The notes beneath the pieces are model-generated. The model saw nothing but the letters and a program-made list of their open reading frames with translations, searched no databases and was not told the origin of the DNA. The position numbers were made by a program, and so were the translations under genes. Below are positions 1 to 9,505 of a DNA stretch of 64,000 nucleotides, one piece after another. Source of the stretch: Bartonella tribocorum CIP 105476 (lineage in GTDB: Bacteria; Pseudomonadota; Alphaproteobacteria; Rhizobiales; Rhizobiaceae); NCBI RefSeq assembly GCF_000196435.1, contig NC_010161.1, positions 496,001 to 560,000 on the forward strand. The letters are read 5' to 3'. Numbering within the stretch: the stretch's first letter is position 1; each line of letters starts with the position of its first letter.

Positions 1-1187
1 AAAAGATGGGAAAGATTGTTTCGTAATCTACCCGCTTGATGTTTAAGTGTTTCTATCACTTGAGTATTTATATAACAAAATACGTATTTATTGTCAAATG
101 ATATTTTATCTTTTTTGATATTTTTTTAAATACGTTGTGTATTGATAATATCTTATGCTTATGAATTGCTTCTTTTATATTTATATATATTTAAAGCTAT
201 ATTATGGGCTTTCTGAAACGATTGCGTTATATTTTGAATCTATACATTTATAATATTTAGAAACGCTCTCATAATGCGTATTTTTATCCTTATAACCTAT
301 CTGTTTTTTCACTAAATGAATTTAAAATTTTTTGTGAATTTTGTTTATAACGCATTTGCAACTTAACAGCTTTTTATAGAGATGATTTTTTTATAACCAA
401 TGCATTCTCTATAGCTGTTATCTTCTTTATAGCCACAGTGTTATTTTTCATTCTCATAAGAGAAACGATAAATAGGATATAGGATAATTACGATTTATAG
501 ATTGTTATGAAAACATCTCAATAGAAACTGATAATTATAGAGATTAGCAAAATCCCTTTTAATAGGCTTTTGTTATTTTGATTAGTTCTTTTTAAAAGAT
601 AAAATTATATTTTTAGTGAGTGATTAAAGCGTATCTTATGAAAAGCGTATGACCTTTTAAAACCTTCAAAAGATAGCTTATAACCCATAAGAGATGCTAT
701 CAAGATCATTATGGTTATGAGTTTTGACGGGGTTTTGAGTTTTGAGGGTTGCTGCTATTATGTAAAAAAACGATAAAAATTAAAAACATTATATTTCAAT
801 GTGTTAAGATTTTATAGACCTTAAAAAAACAACCCATATTGATAACACAACCTATAAATTCAACTAATAATATACGTTTTGAGGGGGGGGGTGACGATTT
901 TTACACCTTCAAAACCTATAAGCAAAATGAATATATATATAACTCTCTTTAAACAAAGCTTTTGAAAACAATAAAGCTATCATTTTAGATTACGATATAA
1001 CCTCTTAAAGGCAATCCAAATGAGAGTATCTAAAAGTGCAAGTTTCTTCTTTTTAGAATAACGCATGATAAATTATCCTTTTAAAGATTGTATCTAATCA
1101 ACTTAACAAAAGAGGTATAGATTATGGTTATAAGCTCTATACCCCTTATGCGTTTATCATACCCATTATGTGAGCATGCTTTATAAG
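1..1187. other. AT-rich intergenic region, no gene recognised
   Basis: No reading frame here resembles a protein, and no tRNA cloverleaf was recognised. The stretch is very AT-rich and contains an uninterrupted run of nine G at 883-891. A hairpin near the right end fits a terminator for the minus-strand restriction gene. It may be the end of the island or decayed sequence; I see nothing else supportable. Confidence 0.5.
1100..1143 (-). terminator. Hairpin downstream of the restriction-methylase gene
   Basis: GGTATAGA at 1114-1121 is perfectly complementary to TCTATACC at 1136-1143. Read on the minus strand the stem is followed by TCTTTTG, a modest U-tract. It lies about 45 bp after the stop of the methylase-helicase gene, so it would end that transcript. 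Confidence 0.45.
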
Positions 1188-4100
1188 TTATTCAGTTTCT
1201 CTTATTTCCAATTTTGGTAAGTTTTTTACGATTTTCATTGTTTCTAAACTTACGGTAATAACCCTTTGAAATAATTCTAGAGGATAAGCAGGGTTTCCAA
1301 TGGTCTCGACAGCATAGCGATTGGCATCATTAACAATGCCACTCTTTTTATCGGTCTTAACACATTGACGCCCCATAACCCATTCAAGAGCAGGCTTGCC
1401 ATTGACTATATACTCATAAGCTTCAAGAGGGATATCTGTTATGGTAATATTGCTATTGTAAAAAACAGTTGATTTATCCTTTTCCTTACTATTCCCAGCG
1501 AATTTCATTTCAGTTACATAATAGAATTTTTCGGGATTAGAGATGTCAGTTAATTTTGGATTACCCTTTTTAAAGGTTACTGGATAAGGCTCTACATCTT
1601 CATAATTCACGTGCAAATGACCCAGTTCACGCCCTGCTGTTACAAACTTCCAAAAATCATCAGAACTCTTTACACACGGGATACGAGGCAATTCTTTAGA
1701 GAGGTTATCAGCATAACGAGCACGATAATCTTCCGAATGCAAAATTCCGTAAACGTAATAGAATAGATCATCTTTTGTTATGGTTTCATGAGGATAAGCC
1801 GCTTTAAAATGTGCTAATCCTTCATCAGTAATGGCATCACGCCTCTGTAAACCAGCTGTTGTGTTTTTCTCTGTAGAATTTGCAAATAAATGGGTTTGTT
1901 TTTCATTTTTTAAAGATTCAACAGATTCATAGAAATATCGTGGAAAGCATTGACTTTTTTCTATTGAATCAAAATTAGGTATATCCTTACCCATGAGTAC
2001 AGAAAATCCTTTCATTGCACCTGTACCTGTAATTTGTATTACTCTATTTTCAACCGCTTGTTCCATCGGGAATATACATGGAATTTGAGCAACCATTTCA
2101 TTAAAGGCACGATTATAATAGAGCCATTGTTGTGTAAAAGGACGATATAAACTTTGAATAAGGCATGTATCTTCAAATTCAAAAATCTTTCCTTTAGTTA
2201 AATGTTTCTTAAGATTAATACTCCAACTAATTTTGCTTTCATCGGCATTAACAAAATTATCTACAGTTTTAGTACGTGTTTTACCGTTATCATGTGTATA
2301 AACACCATTAAAACGCTCCACTTCACTATTGTAGAAAGTAATCATATTACTCATATTCTTCGCGAGAGTTTCATTGCTTGCATTGTATGCCCAAGCATCA
2401 CGATTGGTCTTTAGACCACAAGAATAAATCTCAAACAGTTTTTTACTATGAGGTTTCTTATCACCTATAGCTAAAAAGGCATTGAAACTGTCATCCCGTT
2501 GACCAAGCCAATCACCATGTTTATCTGGTGTAATTATTTGCCAACCTTTTTTGCTCCGTGTAATGCCATCAATGCTCCTAAATTTTTCAATTATTGTTAG
2601 CTTTTCTTCTCTATTGAGATAATCCCCAATATCACGGAAATATATTTTCCCATGCTGCTGTGCATTTGGATTTTTAACCAAAATAGAAATCGCTATAGGG
2701 GCACGAGAGCCAGAACCAAAAATCTTGCCGCCTTCTTTTCGCGAAAGTTCTCCAGACGTTCGTTGATTGCCCCGTAAATGGAAAATATAAAGGCTGCTAA
2801 ATTCTTCAACAAGGCACTTTCGCAAGCCATTTAAAGAACATGCATTAATAAACCCTGCGTTTGTCACAAAACCAATAATACCACAATCTTTTATACGGTC
2901 ACTAGCCCATCGAATTGCTCGTATATAGCTATCATAAAGTGCTTGCATATTGATTGATTCAGATTGAGCAGCATAAGTTTCACTGATACGATTATCTAAT
3001 ATGGGATAAGGAGTATTCTTCGCATTATCATTAGCACTTTTTTGACCAGTTGAATAAGGCGGGTTGCCGAAGATAACTTTAATATCCAGCTTTTTCTGAT
3101 GTTCCAAATATTCACTGTTTTCTTTGAGTATACCTTCCATAAGATCTTGTTTTTCAATCATTCGAAACGTATCAGTCAAACCAATATGCTTGAAAGGGAT
3201 ATAATTTCCTTTCATAAGACCATGATAGGTTGCTTCGATATTAATGGCTGCTATGTAATAGGCTAGCAAGACAATCTCATTTGCATGGATATCATAACGG
3301 TATTTATATTCCATATCCTCGGGTTTGATGAGATCTGATTGTAATAGCCTTGTGATAAAGGTACCCGTTCCAGTGAAAGGGTCAAGAATGGAGACACCTC
3401 GTGATCCTAGACTTTTTCCAAATTCATTGCGTAAAACATCATCAACAGAATGAATGATAAAATCAACAACCTCAATGGGGGTATAAACAATTCCTAATTT
3501 TTCTACTGTACGCGGAAAAGCATAACGGAAAAATTCATTATAAAGCTCTACAATTAAGCTTTGTTGTGCTTCAAGAGTGGTAAATCCACGCGTGTAAAAT
3601 TGTACACTCCTAGAAATATTTTTGAGAGCTTGAGATTCTTCAGGAGTAACTTGATCAAGGGTATTAAGTACACGTTGTAAGGCACAAGATACGGGATTCT
3701 CCTGAACAAACTTATGCCCTTCAAATAAAGCATTAAAGACTGGACGCGTTACAAGATGTTGCGCAAGCATTTCAATTGCATTTTGTTCGGAGATAGTTGT
3801 GTTTAAATTGCTCCGCAATTCGGTCATAAAATCATTAAACACCTGCCGTGTTTCAGTTTCTGATTTTGTTAAAACCTCAGTTAAGCGTGTGATATGGGTT
3901 TGAGCAAGATCACCAACATTTATTGCCCATTTCTTCCAATAGCTAGGGTCGTAATATCTATTGACAATAGCAGTTCTAATGGCATCTTCACTTTTAGAAA
4001 AAAGGGAGAGTTCTCCCTGTTCTTCACATGTGTGAGAGGATTCGTAAGTTGCTAACCCAATATTAAGTCCTGAATACTCTAATTTTGAGCGTATAGGTAA

Positions 4101-5669
4101 ATCATCAATAACCGTGGTCGTATCTTCTAACGCAAGTTCTTGAGAAGCAGCAACGATTTCAAGAGTATCGCTTACGTCTTGTTTTTTGTGCATATGATGA
4201 ATTATTTTATTAAAGTTATCATCATGGGCACGTAAAGCATTGAGAACTTGCCAGATGACATTATACTTTTTGTTGTTTTCTAAGGCTATTTCTGGTGGAA
4301 TGTCAGCGGGTATCCCAATGGGTAGAATGATATAGCCTCTTTTTTTACCCTCTGCTCGACGCATAACACGTCCTATTGCTTGGATAATCTCAATTTGACT
4401 TTTTCGCGGGTGTAAAAATAGAACAGCATCAAGAGCAGGAACATCAACACCTTCAGAAAGACAGCGTACATTGGTGAGCGCACGACACGTATTTTCCCCC
4501 GCATCTTCCTTTAACCAGTCAAGTTGTTTTGTACGCTCTTTAGCACTAAAGGTTCCATCAATATGGGCAAGGGTACAGTTAAGAGGGGGAGTATCTTTAT
4601 AGTTTTTATGAAGGGCGCACAAAGATTCTTGCACTTTTTCTTTTTTGAATTCCTTGCATATGCGTTTAGAAGTCTCAATATCTTTGCAAAAAGCTAAAGC
4701 TCTACGCATAGGCTTGGGGTCATCTTCAAGATCAAGTTTCAAGTCCATTTTAGTAAGGGCTCTATAACAGCCATTAATCTTGGTCCTATCGTCAAGAATA
4801 AGTTCATAATTCTTATCGGTAATAAGATGTTGAATGGATTGACTTACTTCTTTTTCATTGACAACTAATATGATCACTTTACAAGGTGATAACAGTTTAT
4901 CCTCTAAAGCCCTTGAAAAGCTGTAAGTGTAAAGTTGTTTGCCATAGAGTTTTTCGTTATCCATGGACACCAAAACGTTATTGGATAAGAAAGCATTTCT
5001 TTTCAGCTTGTCACTAAAGATCTTAGGCGTTGCTGTCATATATAGACGTTTTTTACCCCGAATGATTCTGTTATCATGAACCTTGATAAATTCAGATTCA
5101 CGCTTGTCTGTTCCTAACACAGCCCCAGTTGTTCTATGTGCTTCATCGCAAATGATTAGATCAAATTCGGGTAAACCATGCTCTTTTTGCGCATCTGAAA
5201 TCACTTGGATAGAATGGTAAGTTGAAAACACCACCGTCATTGCATCTGCTAGGTTTTCGCAAGCTTCTTTGGCAAGGGTTTGTGCATCCGTGGTAGCAGG
5301 GAGAACAAGATCTGATGTTTCCATGCCAACAATATCCTCTTGGTTTTTACGACGCTTGCCTACTTTTGTATCCGAACACACAGCAAAAGAACGCAAAGGT
5401 ACTTGTGCATCGGCTGTCCATTCACGGATTGTTTGTGAGACTAAAGCCAGAGAAGGGACCAGAAACAACACACGCTTGCCTTTCCCAGCAAGGGTTTCTG
5501 CTATCTTCAAACTGGTGAAAGTCTTCCCCGTACCACATGCCATGATCAGCTTGCCACGGTCTGCTTCTTTTAAACCTTCACAGACTTTCTTGATGGCTTC
5601 TTCTTGATGGGGACAGGCTCTTTGGTTGATTTCAGAACCACTTCTTTTTTTGTTGCAAATATTTGCCAA
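1188..5669 (-). CDS. Type ISP-like restriction enzyme, helicase plus methyltransferase part
   Basis: This part would translocate on DNA and methylate adenine at the recognition site. Helicase motifs come first: ACGTGKT near residue 45 (Walker A), a DEAH box near 175, TATPK, and a motif VI-like segment ending in QAIGRVMRR. The N6-adenine methyltransferase follows, with DPFTGTGTF near 760 and catalytic NPPY near 867, then a long C-terminal region that should hold the target recognition domain. The only start in frame is TTG at 5669, which is unconvincing. The missing N-terminal nuclease lies immediately upstream in another frame and overlaps by about 100 bp (5570-6151). Adding one base, or a -1 slip, would join them into a protein of about 1654 residues, close to the usual length of LlaGI-type single-chain enzymes. 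The gene is therefore probably broken, switched off by slippage, or expressed by frameshifting. Confidence 0.85.
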   Translation of the reverse strand: MANICNKKRSGSEINQRACPHQEEAIKKVCEGLKEADRGKLIMACGTGKTFTSLKIAETLAGKGKRVLFLVPSLALVSQTIREWTADAQVPLRSFAVCSDTKVGKRRKNQEDIVGMETSDLVLPATTDAQTLAKEACENLADAMTVVFSTYHSIQVISDAQKEHGLPEFDLIICDEAHRTTGAVLGTDKRESEFIKVHDNRIIRGKKRLYMTATPKIFSDKLKRNAFLSNNVLVSMDNEKLYGKQLYTYSFSRALEDKLLSPCKVIILVVNEKEVSQSIQHLITDKNYELILDDRTKINGCYRALTKMDLKLDLEDDPKPMRRALAFCKDIETSKRICKEFKKEKVQESLCALHKNYKDTPPLNCTLAHIDGTFSAKERTKQLDWLKEDAGENTCRALTNVRCLSEGVDVPALDAVLFLHPRKSQIEIIQAIGRVMRRAEGKKRGYIILPIGIPADIPPEIALENNKKYNVIWQVLNALRAHDDNFNKIIHHMHKKQDVSDTLEIVAASQELALEDTTTVIDDLPIRSKLEYSGLNIGLATYESSHTCEEQGELSLFSKSEDAIRTAIVNRYYDPSYWKKWAINVGDLAQTHITRLTEVLTKSETETRQVFNDFMTELRSNLNTTISEQNAIEMLAQHLVTRPVFNALFEGHKFVQENPVSCALQRVLNTLDQVTPEESQALKNISRSVQFYTRGFTTLEAQQSLIVELYNEFFRYAFPRTVEKLGIVYTPIEVVDFIIHSVDDVLRNEFGKSLGSRGVSILDPFTGTGTFITRLLQSDLIKPEDMEYKYRYDIHANEIVLLAYYIAAINIEATYHGLMKGNYIPFKHIGLTDTFRMIEKQDLMEGILKENSEYLEHQKKLDIKVIFGNPPYSTGQKSANDNAKNTPYPILDNRISETYAAQSESINMQALYDSYIRAIRWASDRIKDCGIIGFVTNAGFINACSLNGLRKCLVEEFSSLYIFHLRGNQRTSGELSRKEGGKIFGSGSRAPIAISILVKNPNAQQHGKIYFRDIGDYLNREEKLTIIEKFRSIDGITRSKKGWQIITPDKHGDWLGQRDDSFNAFLAIGDKKPHSKKLFEIYSCGLKTNRDAWAYNASNETLAKNMSNMITFYNSEVERFNGVYTHDNGKTRTKTVDNFVNADESKISWSINLKKHLTKGKIFEFEDTCLIQSLYRPFTQQWLYYNRAFNEMVAQIPCIFPMEQAVENRVIQITGTGAMKGFSVLMGKDIPNFDSIEKSQCFPRYFYESVESLKNEKQTHLFANSTEKNTTAGLQRRDAITDEGLAHFKAAYPHETITKDDLFYYVYGILHSEDYRARYADNLSKELPRIPCVKSSDDFWKFVTAGRELGHLHVNYEDVEPYPVTFKKGNPKLTDISNPEKFYYVTEMKFAGNSKEKDKSTVFYNSNITITDIPLEAYEYIVNGKPALEWVMGRQCVKTDKKSGIVNDANRYAVETIGNPAYPLELFQRVITVSLETMKIVKNLPKLEIRETE

Positions 5670-6151
5670 TCTATCCGACTGTTTTCCATATGACGAAGGT
5701 CAATGCGATAAACGGGTATCGCTTGTCCTTTAATCATGGCATTCACATTGTCACTTAATTCCACTTCCGTACTGTCAACAAGAAGACGATATTTAAAGAT
5801 GTCTTTTCCAGATGCCGCGATAAAGCTATCAATATCCTTTTTACTAATCTGATGATCTGCTTGATAAAACTTACATTGAATAGCGACATAACCCTCTTGA
5901 TTGCGAAGCTTGGCAACTAGATCAATACCGATATCATTTTTATTCCAATCTTCACGCTCTTTAGCCCATTCATAATAGCTCTCAACTTTTTCGTATCTCC
6001 CATAGTGGAGAGGGTCATACATAAGATATTTTGTCACAAAATCTTCAAACACTTTCCCCCGTAGAGCATTTGATGTTGCCTGTTCACGATAGGATTGTAA
6101 AAGGGAGCGTAAAGTGACGTGTTCATGATCAGAGTTAACATATTGCAGCAT
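5570..6151 (-). CDS. Mrr-like nuclease domain of the same type ISP restriction enzyme
   Basis: A 193-residue frame starting at ATG 6151. It contains a PD-(D/E)XK-type core: G-I-D at residues 75-77 followed by Q-C-K at 92-94, the usual arrangement of Mrr-like catalytic domains. In single-chain type ISP enzymes this domain sits at the N-terminus, directly before the helicase. Here the last 30 residues run out of frame while the helicase frame is already open. Homopolymers in the overlap are seven T at 5645-5651 and four G at 5609-5612 (plus strand). Joining at the latter would give a sensible EPVPHQEEA junction leading into the helicase. It is an N-terminal fragment of the neighbouring gene, not a free-standing nuclease by design. 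Confidence 0.8.
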   Translation of the reverse strand: MLQYVNSDHEHVTLRSLLQSYREQATSNALRGKVFEDFVTKYLMYDPLHYGRYEKVESYYEWAKEREDWNKNDIGIDLVAKLRNQEGYVAIQCKFYQADHQISKKDIDSFIAASGKDIFKYRLLVDSTEVELSDNVNAMIKGQAIPVYRIDLRHMENSRIDWQIFATKKEVVLKSTKEPVPIKKKPSRKSVKV

Positions 6152-6187
6152 ATTATAACAGAGCTCCGTTTTGGTATGAGAGGATTA

Positions 6188-6204
6188 ATTCTTTTCAAAA
6201 GAAT
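6188..6204. promoter_or_regulatory. 17-bp palindrome between divergent genes
   Basis: ATTCTTTT-C-AAAAGAAT is a perfect palindrome with 8-bp arms and a one-base centre. It sits between the start of the minus-strand nuclease gene (6151) and a small plus-strand frame (6209). This is where a controller would bind to regulate both, but no regulator is proven. Confidence 0.35.
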
Positions 6205-6208
6205 CAAA

Positions 6209-6388
6209 ATGAAGCTTATTAAATCTATTTTGAACGAATTGAGAAAAAACGCAGAAAAATGCGAAAAAACGGATAATTTTTTTTCAAAAGGGATTTTTAA
6301 AGGCTATTTATCCACAGCCTATGATGCATGGTTAGATCAGCAAAGTAGTAAAATTTGCTATTCGTTTTATGATAAAAAAGACAAATGA
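6209..6388 (+). CDS. Hypothetical 59-residue protein beside the restriction gene
   Basis: A small lysine-rich frame from ATG 6209, divergent from the restriction gene. I do not recognise a family. It might be a real accessory gene because a palindrome lies just before it and a terminator-like hairpin pointing the same way follows at 6441. The Shine-Dalgarno sequence is weak, so it could equally be a chance frame. Confidence 0.3.
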   Translation: MKLIKSILNELRKNAEKCEKTDNFFSKGIFKGYLSTAYDAWLDQQSSKICYSFYDKKDK

Positions 6389-6440
6389 ACTATGTGCTTT
6401 TAAGATATCAAAGTAAGTATTTTGATAAGTTTTATAGAGA

Positions 6441-6488
6441 GGTTTTGTAGGTTCTTACCCCCCCAAAACCCCTACAAAACCCCTTTTT
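6441..6488 (+). terminator. Intrinsic terminator, plus-strand
   Basis: GGTTTTGTAGG at 6441-6451 pairs perfectly with CCTACAAAACC at 6471-6481, and TTTTT follows at 6484. The loop contains seven C at 6458-6464. It would end a plus-strand transcript such as one from 6209. The surrounding 6389-6693 stretch holds no gene. Confidence 0.6.
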
Positions 6489-6606
6489 ATATATATTATA
6501 GATTGTATTTACGGATTGTATTTAATATAGGTTGTTTCTTTAAAACGTTAACATATTGAAATATAATAACTTTTATTTCTAATTAAAAAAATAAAATAAT
6601 ACCTAT

Positions 6607-6643
6607 AAAAAGCACCCCCAAAACTCATAATGGGGAGTGCTTT
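6607..6643 (-). terminator. Intrinsic terminator of the primase-helicase operon
   Basis: Read on the minus strand, AAGCAC-x-CCCC pairs with GGGG-x-GTGCTT and is followed by a run of T (A at 6607-6611). It lies about 50 bp beyond the stop of the DUF3987 gene, in the right orientation to end that operon. Confidence 0.65.
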
Positions 6644-6693
6644 GAAGAGTTCACTGTTATATTGTTAATGTTCTATAAGATTTCCAAATTGCC

Positions 6694-8310
6694 TCAGTGT
6701 GATGTTTTATGGCTTTTCACTAAGGGATTCCATTCATAGCGTATGGTAGGGCGACCGCCTTGTGAGCTCTTGTCTTCAGAGATTTCACGTATATAGTTAC
6801 AACGGCATAAAAGCTCTAAAGCTTGCTTAACGGCTCCATTATCTTTGAAACATTTCCAATCACGTTTATAAATATCCCTTGTTGTAAAAACATCGGGTAA
6901 ACAATCACAACGCTCGACAATTAATTTTGCCCCCTCTGTTGCTAAGCTATCCGCCGCCGCATAAAGCCTTTTGACATGACTTAATAAATATTTTTCCCAT
7001 CGCAAGGCTCTTTCAAGGGCATCTCTATTGATTTCAAAACGCCCACCATCAGCCAGTTCAAAAATCAACGCAAGGGTTGGTATGGTTTGATTCATTTTCA
7101 AAAGATGTGCTTTTAAACTTGATGAGAAATGACCATTCTTTATTCTTTTCTGGAAATCTTCCCACCATTCACGAAACATTTCTTGGGCTTCGGCAGAAAA
7201 GCGTATAGTTATCGGATATTTTGGTGATCCTAATGGTTTATCATAAAGAGAACGAAAAAACCCTTGATAACTTTCCCATGCCTTTTGATTGGGAGGTCTA
7301 TCAATCCATAACTGCTCTTGTCGTTCATCGGGAAAGATCAGCATTTGAAACCGTTGCATAAGACCATCATCGTTTATTCCACGGTGCATGTCTTGAATAA
7401 TGGGAATAATACGTGCAGGTTGAATACCCCCTATAATAGAGACAGTTGCATTGGGAATAAAAATGGTTCCCCGCCCTATACGGTCATAGGTGTATGACTT
7501 ATTGCCATTAAAAGCTGTTAGATAGAAAGAACGGTCTGATTGATATTCCTTTCTTTCCAAATTGGCTAAAAAACCAGCCAGTTCATCACGCACCAACAAG
7601 AGACCACGGGGGTTTTCTTTTAAGAGTTCCCCAAGCTTTTCAACGGTCACATCATTGACGATAAGGCGTCGTTTTATAGAACTATCATCTTCCTCACTTT
7701 CTTTGTGTTCAAGAGCTTGTGAAAGAAGAGCAAGGGCTTGTTCTTCATCTTGATCTTTGAGTGCTTTATAGGCTTGTTTTTTCTTTTCTCGTTTATCTAA
7801 TTCACTAAGAATCTCTTTTGTTTCTTGCTGTTTTTTCTTCTTTACCCACTCTTGATGCCATTCATCTTGAAATTCATAGAGAGGTTCTAAAGCAGCGTCC
7901 ATGGTACCTGTTTTCATGGTCGAAGGTTCCCCCACAATGACACCCCAGAGATTAGGAACAATTTTCCAATTGGCATGTTGTTTTGGGGCAACCCGCACGC
8001 CATTGCCAATCACAGCAGCCAAAGCACAGAGAGCAGAGATAGCAATAAAATCCATAGGGGCTTGTTGGCTATCCGCAACGTCATAAACATAGTTCATTAA
8101 TGGCGTTGGCAACTGTAATAAGCTAAAAGGCTCGACGTGTAAGAGAGCCGTATTAATCGATTGCAATTCCCCCCAACCATTTTGTTGCAATGCTTGTTTA
8201 TAAGGAATGGCTTCTAAACAAGTCTTATCATTTAAAAAAACATTATCGTTATTATTGCATGAAACATTTTGATTGTTGGTATCGACAATATTGTTGTTAT
8301 TCTCTCTCAT
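6694..8310 (-). CDS. DUF3987 / YfjI-family primase-helicase-like protein
   Basis: 538 residues from ATG 8310, overlapping the stop of the upstream Toprim gene by 4 bp (ATGA), so the two are translationally coupled. A P-loop-like motif GEPSTMKT lies near residue 126 after a hydrophobic segment, as in DUF3987 proteins of phages and satellite islands. These act with a Toprim/primase partner and are thought to be replication ATPases. An asparagine-rich N-terminus (NNNNIVDTNNQN) precedes the domain. The C-terminus has winged-helix character (DIYKRDWKCFKDNGAVKQAL). It looks intact, unlike its neighbours. I am confident of the family; the replication role is inferred from it. Confidence 0.85.
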   Translation of the reverse strand: MRENNNNIVDTNNQNVSCNNNDNVFLNDKTCLEAIPYKQALQQNGWGELQSINTALLHVEPFSLLQLPTPLMNYVYDVADSQQAPMDFIAISALCALAAVIGNGVRVAPKQHANWKIVPNLWGVIVGEPSTMKTGTMDAALEPLYEFQDEWHQEWVKKKKQQETKEILSELDKREKKKQAYKALKDQDEEQALALLSQALEHKESEEDDSSIKRRLIVNDVTVEKLGELLKENPRGLLLVRDELAGFLANLERKEYQSDRSFYLTAFNGNKSYTYDRIGRGTIFIPNATVSIIGGIQPARIIPIIQDMHRGINDDGLMQRFQMLIFPDERQEQLWIDRPPNQKAWESYQGFFRSLYDKPLGSPKYPITIRFSAEAQEMFREWWEDFQKRIKNGHFSSSLKAHLLKMNQTIPTLALIFELADGGRFEINRDALERALRWEKYLLSHVKRLYAAADSLATEGAKLIVERCDCLPDVFTTRDIYKRDWKCFKDNGAVKQALELLCRCNYIREISEDKSSQGGRPTIRYEWNPLVKSHKTSH

Positions 8311-9207
8311 TTATTTATACCTTTCAGTATCAAAACATCATTGAAATCTAGACCATAGGGGGCTTGCATGATAAAAACCTCAAAGCCTTGTCTATAAGCA
8401 CGTGCAGCGAGGGTAAAACCTGCTTTACGACCAGCCTCATCACCATCCATTGCAATGGTGAGACGGGATTTGGTATCGGGTAAATTCACATGCATCATGC
8501 CATGGGTTGAAAGAGACGCCCATAAATTCACGGGCTCTGATAACAACCCAGACAGCAGAGCCAGACCGGTTTCAATGCCCTCACAAATGACCAGATGTTT
8601 TGGATTACCTTGACTTAATTGCACCGCGCCACCCGTTACAGATCCCAACATGGCTTTGGCTGGTTTTTGATCTGTTTTACAGCCATTGTTTTGTAAAAAG
8701 GTTCTATGAATGGCAAAGAAACCAGCCCCCTTAACAAGAGCAATCAACGCGGGCAGTTTAACTCCAGAGAGGTGTAGACATTTGTCGTAAAAGCGTAAAT
8801 CAGTAGGCAAATCACACGTGATCCCCCGCATACGTAAATAGGTTTCTGCTAAAGTATTTTTGATTGGTTGGCTTTGTTGCCAAATTACTTTTGCTCTCTC
8901 TGCTTTTCGTTTTGCTTGTTTGAGATCAGCACAAAACTGTTTTGAGAAAGAAAGCATATGAGTATAAGCTTGTTTTCCAAGCAGCCCAATTCTAATAAGC
9001 GCTTGTATGATCTCTCTAAAAGAGCAGCCAGCATAACAATAGAGTAAAAGACGCCCATCATTTCCATTGGCAATCATTTCCATTGGCAAGGGATAAGCTA
9101 GGCAGCCTATCATCATGAGCAGGGCAATGAGCAAGTCCATAACGCCCATGCCAAACCCTCGGCACAGCACGTGTGATGCCCCGCGCATTCTTAAAAGAAC
9201 ACATCAT
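8307..9207 (-). pseudogene. Toprim primase-like gene broken by a 16-bp tandem duplication
   Basis: The open part (stop at 8307) carries the Toprim motifs CEGIETG and AMDGDEAGR and the second half of a zinc finger, CYAGC. The first half of the finger (HCPAHDDR, then PSLSLANGND) is present but in another frame, starting from ATG 9207 (or 9204). The frame changes exactly at a perfect 16-bp tandem repeat (9058-9089). Removing one copy restores an 885-bp gene of 294 residues. A shorter frame starting at 9188 therefore has a wrong N-terminus (MRGASHVLC...). The family synthesises or anchors primers beside the DUF3987 partner. As it stands the zinc finger is lost, and the gene is inactive unless the repeat collapses. 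Confidence 0.85.
9058..9089. repeat. Perfect 16-bp tandem duplication inside the Toprim gene
   Basis: TCATTTCCATTGGCAA occurs at 9058-9073 and again, back to back and without mismatch, at 9074-9089. Sixteen is not a multiple of three, so the second copy shifts the frame of the primase-like gene exactly between its zinc-finger halves. Confidence 0.95.
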
Positions 9208-9227
9208 TTTTAATCCTATAACGTTGC

Positions 9228-9306
9228 GTCACAGGACGGATTGTGCTATTGTGAGGGTGATGAGTTTGAGAAAGCCTTGTCCGTCCTTACGTGACAAGGT
9301 TTTTTT
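9228..9306 (+). ncRNA. Possible small RNA or attenuator with an intrinsic terminator
   Basis: Two nested hairpins lie between the AlpA-like and Toprim genes. A long stem pairs 9228-9240 (GTCACAGGACGGA) with 9280-9295. A terminator stem pairs CCTTGTC 9275-9281 with GACAAGG 9293-9299 and is followed by seven T (9300-9306). The two stems share bases, so they would be alternatives. The terminator faces the plus strand although all nearby genes read the other way, hence the suggestion of a small antisense RNA. No promoter was identified with confidence. Confidence 0.35.
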
Positions 9307-9505
9307 ATGCCGCGTCACTTTGACGTTGCTGTTTCGCTTGTTCGATTACATTCAAAAGATCCGATTGTAACCAACGGGATAAAAAACCGAATTTTAAAGG
9401 TTTTGGGAGAGAGCCATTGGTCACATGACGGCGGAATGTTGAGACACTCATATGAAGCAATTTTGCACTTTCACGGTCTGTTAAAAGAATATCATTTTCT
9501 GTCAT
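9305..9505 (-). CDS. AlpA-type helix-turn-helix regulator (excisionase-like)
   Basis: 66 residues from ATG 9505, preceded by AAAGGA. The sequence LLTDRESAKLLHMSVSTFRRHV is a MerR/AlpA-like winged helix, and KPLKFGFLSRWLQSDL is the typical second half, in which the protein reads its own operator. AlpA-like proteins of P4-type satellites switch on integrase or excision genes. It lies between the broken integrase and the primase-like genes, the normal place for the master regulator of such an island. It appears intact. Confidence 0.8.
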   Translation of the reverse strand: MTENDILLTDRESAKLLHMSVSTFRRHVTNGSLPKPLKFGFLSRWLQSDLLNVIEQAKQQRQSDAA

